Shown here in pieces: positions 61,995 through 64,000 of a stretch of DNA of 64,000 nucleotides; the first letter of the stretch is position 1, and every line of letters begins with the position of its first letter. Source of the stretch: Stutzerimonas zhaodongensis. Its GTDB lineage: Bacteria > Pseudomonadota > Gammaproteobacteria > Pseudomonadales > Pseudomonadaceae. The position numbers were made by a program, and so were the translations under genes. Below the pieces are notes generated by a model. That model had not been told where the DNA came from and did no database searches. It was given only the letters and a program-made list of their open reading frames with translations. The DNA is taken from positions 1,069,852 to 1,133,851 of the forward strand of contig NZ_RFFM01000001.1 of assembly GCF_003696365.1 (NCBI RefSeq), written 5' to 3'.

Positions 61995-62597
61995 ATGCAA
62001 AACAGCATGCTCATGGATTGCTCGATACTGCTGCTTGCTGGCGGTCAGGGTCGACGAATGGGTGGTAGAGACAAGGGCTTGGTCGAGTGGCACGGCAAGC
62101 CTCTGATCGCATGGTCGCATCGAGTTGCCCGATCACTTACTGATGACCTGCTAATTTCCTGCAATCGTAATCACTCGCTCTATGCGCCCTTCGCCGACAA
62201 GCTGGTAGAGGATGATTGGAGTGATTTCGCGGGTCCGCTCGCGGGAATACGAGCAGGGCTTGCAGTAGCTAGGCACCCGCTCTTGATGGTTTTGCCCTGT
62301 GACGCCCCACTGATAGACGACTCACTGCTCAGGCAACTCTACCTCGCCGCTAGGCAAGCGCCCAGCGTTCCGCTCATGGTGCGACGCGGAGTTCAATGGG
62401 AACCATTGTTTTGCATCATTCCAACCGCTCTATGTCCCGCTATCGAAGCCGCCTGGAAAGATGGAGAACGTAGCAATCGAAGGGTACTAACTTCTCATGG
62501 TGCACGCCCCCTCGATTTAGATCCCAACGACCCCCGTCTCGCCAACCTGAACTCACCAGATTTGCTCTCCGCTCAGCCACCCCCACTGGGAACTTAG
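61995..62597 (+). CDS. mobA: Molybdenum cofactor guanylyltransferase
   Basis: Attaches GMP to the molybdenum cofactor to form the bis-MGD cofactor of DMSO-reductase-type enzymes. 200 aa from the ATG at 61995, preceded by GGAG at 6 nt; ATGs at 62007 and 62013 are also possible. The nucleotide-binding signature LLLAGGQGRRMGGRDKG is at residues 12-28, and the metal site is in PCDAPLID near 100. It is divergent from moaB-moeA and 46 nt before a lipoprotein gene. Confidence 0.94.
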   Translation: MQNSMLMDCSILLLAGGQGRRMGGRDKGLVEWHGKPLIAWSHRVARSLTDDLLISCNRNHSLYAPFADKLVEDDWSDFAGPLAGIRAGLAVARHPLLMVLPCDAPLIDDSLLRQLYLAARQAPSVPLMVRRGVQWEPLFCIIPTALCPAIEAAWKDGERSNRRVLTSHGARPLDLDPNDPRLANLNSPDLLSAQPPPLGT

Positions 62598-62643
62598 CGA
62601 AGCCGTCCATCGTCACAGACCCAACCATTGAAGGAGAATCATC

Positions 62644-62865
62644 ATGCGCTTGATAAATGTACCTACTCTCGCACTCATGGCAGGGCTGACTTTTTTGGCG
62701 GGCTGCTCGAACCCTAGCGTTATTACGCTCAACGATGGCCGTGAAATTCAAACACTCGACCAGCCGGAATATGATGATGATGCTGGCTTCTATGAGTTCG
62801 AAGGCCTTGACGGTAAGCCAGGGCGCGTCAACAAGGACCAGGTTCGAACCGTCAAGGAGCTCTAA
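62644..62865 (+). CDS. YgdI/YgdR-like lipoprotein
   Basis: 73 aa. A lipobox (LAGC, Cys21) is followed by the small SH3-like YgdI/YgdR domain: PSVITLNDGREIQTLDQPEYD, then GFYEFEGLDGKPGRVNKDQV. AAGGAG lies before the ATG. Function unknown; such proteins are outer-membrane lipoproteins in E. coli. An 8-bp dyad (62857-62864 with 62870-62877) covers the stop codon but has no U-run. Confidence 0.88.
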   Translation: MRLINVPTLALMAGLTFLAGCSNPSVITLNDGREIQTLDQPEYDDDAGFYEFEGLDGKPGRVNKDQVRTVKEL

Positions 62866-62930
62866 ATATTAGAGCTCTGCGACGCAACAAAAGGCAGCTC
62901 CTAGCAACAAAAAAAGCCTTTGCTAAACCC

Positions 62931-62958
62931 TTGTGAAGCAAATCTTTTTAGGTAAAAT
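62931..62958 (+). promoter_or_regulatory. Sigma-70 promoter of tRNA-Pro(CGG)
   Basis: TTGTGA (62931-62936), 16 nt, TAAAAT (62953-62958), ending 12 nt before the mature tRNA. A GC-rich stretch (GCCGGCC) follows the -10, as expected for a stringently controlled stable-RNA promoter. Confidence 0.78.
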
Positions 62959-62970
62959 GCCGGCCATCTT

Positions 62971-63047
62971 CGGAGCGTAGCGCAGCTTGGTAGCGCGTCT
63001 CGTTCGGGACGAGAAGGTCGCTGGTTCGAATCCAGTCGCTCCGACCA
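62971..63047 (+). tRNA. tRNA-Pro(CGG)
   Basis: 77 nt with encoded CCA. Acceptor CGGAGCG pairs with CGCTCCG; the anticodon stem TCTCG/CGAGA holds loop TTCGGGA, giving anticodon CGG; the T-arm has GGTTCGAATCC. It reads codon CCG. It has its own promoter and terminator. Confidence 0.97.
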
Positions 63048-63088
63048 AGACCCGGCATCTTTCTCTATAATGTTAGCGAGATGCATAG

Positions 63089-63112
63089 AAACCGGCCAAT
63101 GGCCGGTTTTTT
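63089..63112 (+). terminator. Rho-independent terminator of tRNA-Pro(CGG)
   Basis: A 9-bp stem (AAACCGGCC at 63089-63097 with 63101-63109), loop AAT and a T6 run, 41 nt past the tRNA end. Confidence 0.92.
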
Positions 63113-63214
63113 CATTTAGGGGATAAATCCCCTAAGCTGTCATAAATGTTTAATGGCTCTCCTCTAGACTCGGGTCTTTGTTCGTTCGGGTGCATAGCAA
63201 CAAACGTAGCGGCT

Positions 63215-63457
63215 TCAGCGTTGCAGAAACCTAACGACCTGGTCCATCTCGAACGGCCAATCTAACTCAGCCCCCGTGTCAACTCGTCGCAATACGGGAA
63301 TACGCAAGCTGTAGTCGTCGACCCATTCAGGCCGCTCGACAATATCCAGCAACTCGACCAGTAACCCATGCTCGACCAAAGGCAGAACCACTGCCTCGGC
63401 CTGTTCGCACAGGTGACAACCCAGCGTTCCAAATAGTTGGCATTCGGGAAGATACAT
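63215..63457 (-). CDS. Glutaredoxin-like protein (DUF836 type)
   Basis: 80 aa. Thioredoxin-fold protein with the redox pair in LFGTLGCHLCEQAE (Cys14 and Cys17, CxxC) and the cis-Pro in SLRIPVL near 54. This size and pattern match the glutaredoxin-like DUF836 family. It stands alone, opposite to its neighbours. The redox partner is unknown. Confidence 0.88.
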   Translation of the reverse strand: MYLPECQLFGTLGCHLCEQAEAVVLPLVEHGLLVELLDIVERPEWVDDYSLRIPVLRRVDTGAELDWPFEMDQVVRFLQR

Positions 63458-63859
63458 AAACTGAGCTCAGTCAGATAACACCATAATTCTAGCAGTTCAA
63501 TCCAACTCGACTGACACCCCGAGGATGTCATTCTTTCGGCCTAATGGATGGCGCGAAAGTGTGACTTCGAACCCACTCAAACGACGGTTTGATTTTCGCA
63601 ATCGACGGGAGAGCGACAAACGGCTAGGATGCGGCAGCCCAAGCGGCCACAGAGCTACAGGGCCGGGGGTATACGTGAGTATCGGTAGCGGCTTTTGGCA
63701 CCACTTGTTGCCTGGCTTTTCTGCTGATGAAGTTAGTCGATGCCTCCATGCTTAAGCCTTCGAGACCAATGTCTAAAGGCCCAACTACTGAGGTAGTGTT
63801 TAATTACACGGCGCCGTAAGAGCGACTTCAGAGCATCATCCAACGAGGAGAAATAAGAA
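63458..63859. other. Intergenic region upstream of the OprD-type porin
   Basis: A 402-nt gap. A 76-codon frame (63525-63755, plus) lacks a ribosome site and family features and is not taken as a gene. The last part (63765-63835) is AT-richer and is the probable promoter and leader region of the porin gene, but no clear -35/-10 pair stands out. Confidence 0.4.
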
Positions 63860-64000
63860 ATGCTCAAGACCCCAATCGCCCGGGGCGTGGCCCTAGCCAC
63901 TCTGGGAGCAACACTGGCTATTCCTTCGATGGCTCAAGCAGAGTTCATTAAAGACAGCAAAGCCAACTTGGAACTCCGCAACTTTTACTACAACAACGAC
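63860..64000 (+). CDS. OprD-family outer membrane porin (5' part)
   Basis: Only the first 47 codons are in the window; the gene runs off the end. A signal peptide (MLKTPIARGVALATLGATLA, then IPSMAQA) is followed by EFIKDSKANLELRNFYYNND, the typical mature start of OprD/Opd porins, which take up amino acids, peptides or aromatic acids. GAGGAG lies 9 nt before the ATG. Which OprD subgroup it belongs to cannot be told from this part. Confidence 0.88.
   Translation, partial: MLKTPIARGVALATLGATLAIPSMAQAEFIKDSKANLELRNFYYNND

Noticed and set aside
63525..63755. 76-codon frame upstream of the OprD gene
   Set aside because: No ribosome site, odd composition and no domain; more likely leader or spacer.

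Overview
This is a chromosomal window from a gamma-proteobacterium of the Pseudomonadaceae. The gene order follows blocks known from Pseudomonas aeruginosa: lipase-lipase chaperone-MltF2-TatD-MCP-TgpA; gpsA-fabA-fabB; htpG-braB-suc-sdh-gltA; thrS-infC-rpmI-rplT-pheST-ihfA-merR; moeA-moaB-mobA-oprD. These blocks are joined in an order different from that species, and base composition looks lower in G+C. A Stutzerimonas or Halopseudomonas-like relative fits, but the species cannot be fixed from the sequence alone. I saw no prophage, insertion sequence, CRISPR array or integron. Most of the window is core genome.

Layout. 1-6.3 kb: a secreted lipase with its foldase, behind a sigma-54-type promoter and a distal palindrome; a lytic transglycosylase; a TatD nuclease; a chemoreceptor. 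6.4-11.2 kb: an acyl-CoA thioesterase and the MoxR/DUF58/TgpA transglutaminase operon. 11.4-14.6 kb: the selenium genes selD-selU, then a small lipoprotein and a flavin reductase-like protein. 14.8-22 kb: a patatin, an AI-2E family permease, DUF4892, two overlapping alpha/beta hydrolases, a thioesterase, SixA, DUF4389 and gpsA. 22.4-24.2 kb: fabA-fabB. 24.3-33.6 kb: SstT, a chemoreceptor-gene remnant, a periplasmic amidohydrolase, htpG with a sigma-32 promoter, an unknown membrane protein, two thioesterases, DUF599 and BraB.

33.9-46.9 kb is a complete TCA-cycle block: sdhCDAB-sucAB-lpd-sucCD on the minus strand and gltA on the plus strand. It has divergent sigma-70 promoters and several strong intercistronic hairpins. 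47.3-55.1 kb is a translation block (thrS, infC, rpmI, rplT, pheS, pheT), with ihfA, a MerR-type regulator, tRNA-Pro(GGG) and tRNA-Val(GAC). 55.2-60 kb is the most accessory-looking part: a PuuB-type FAD oxidase, a C39-like lipoprotein peptidase paired with a small secreted membrane protein, an I78-type protease inhibitor, a VanZ-like protein and an acyltransferase. 60.2-64 kb holds molybdenum-cofactor genes, a YgdR-like lipoprotein, tRNA-Pro(CGG), a glutaredoxin-like protein and the start of an OprD porin.

No clearly undescribed system stands out. The best candidates for a second look are: the C39 peptidase / small membrane protein / I78 inhibitor neighbourhood (56.5-58.4 kb); the chemoreceptor remnant in the gap before sstT (25.7-25.9 kb); the sigma-54 control region of the lipase; the Vfr/CRP-like site inside the gltA promoter; and the hairpins between TCA-cycle cistrons.
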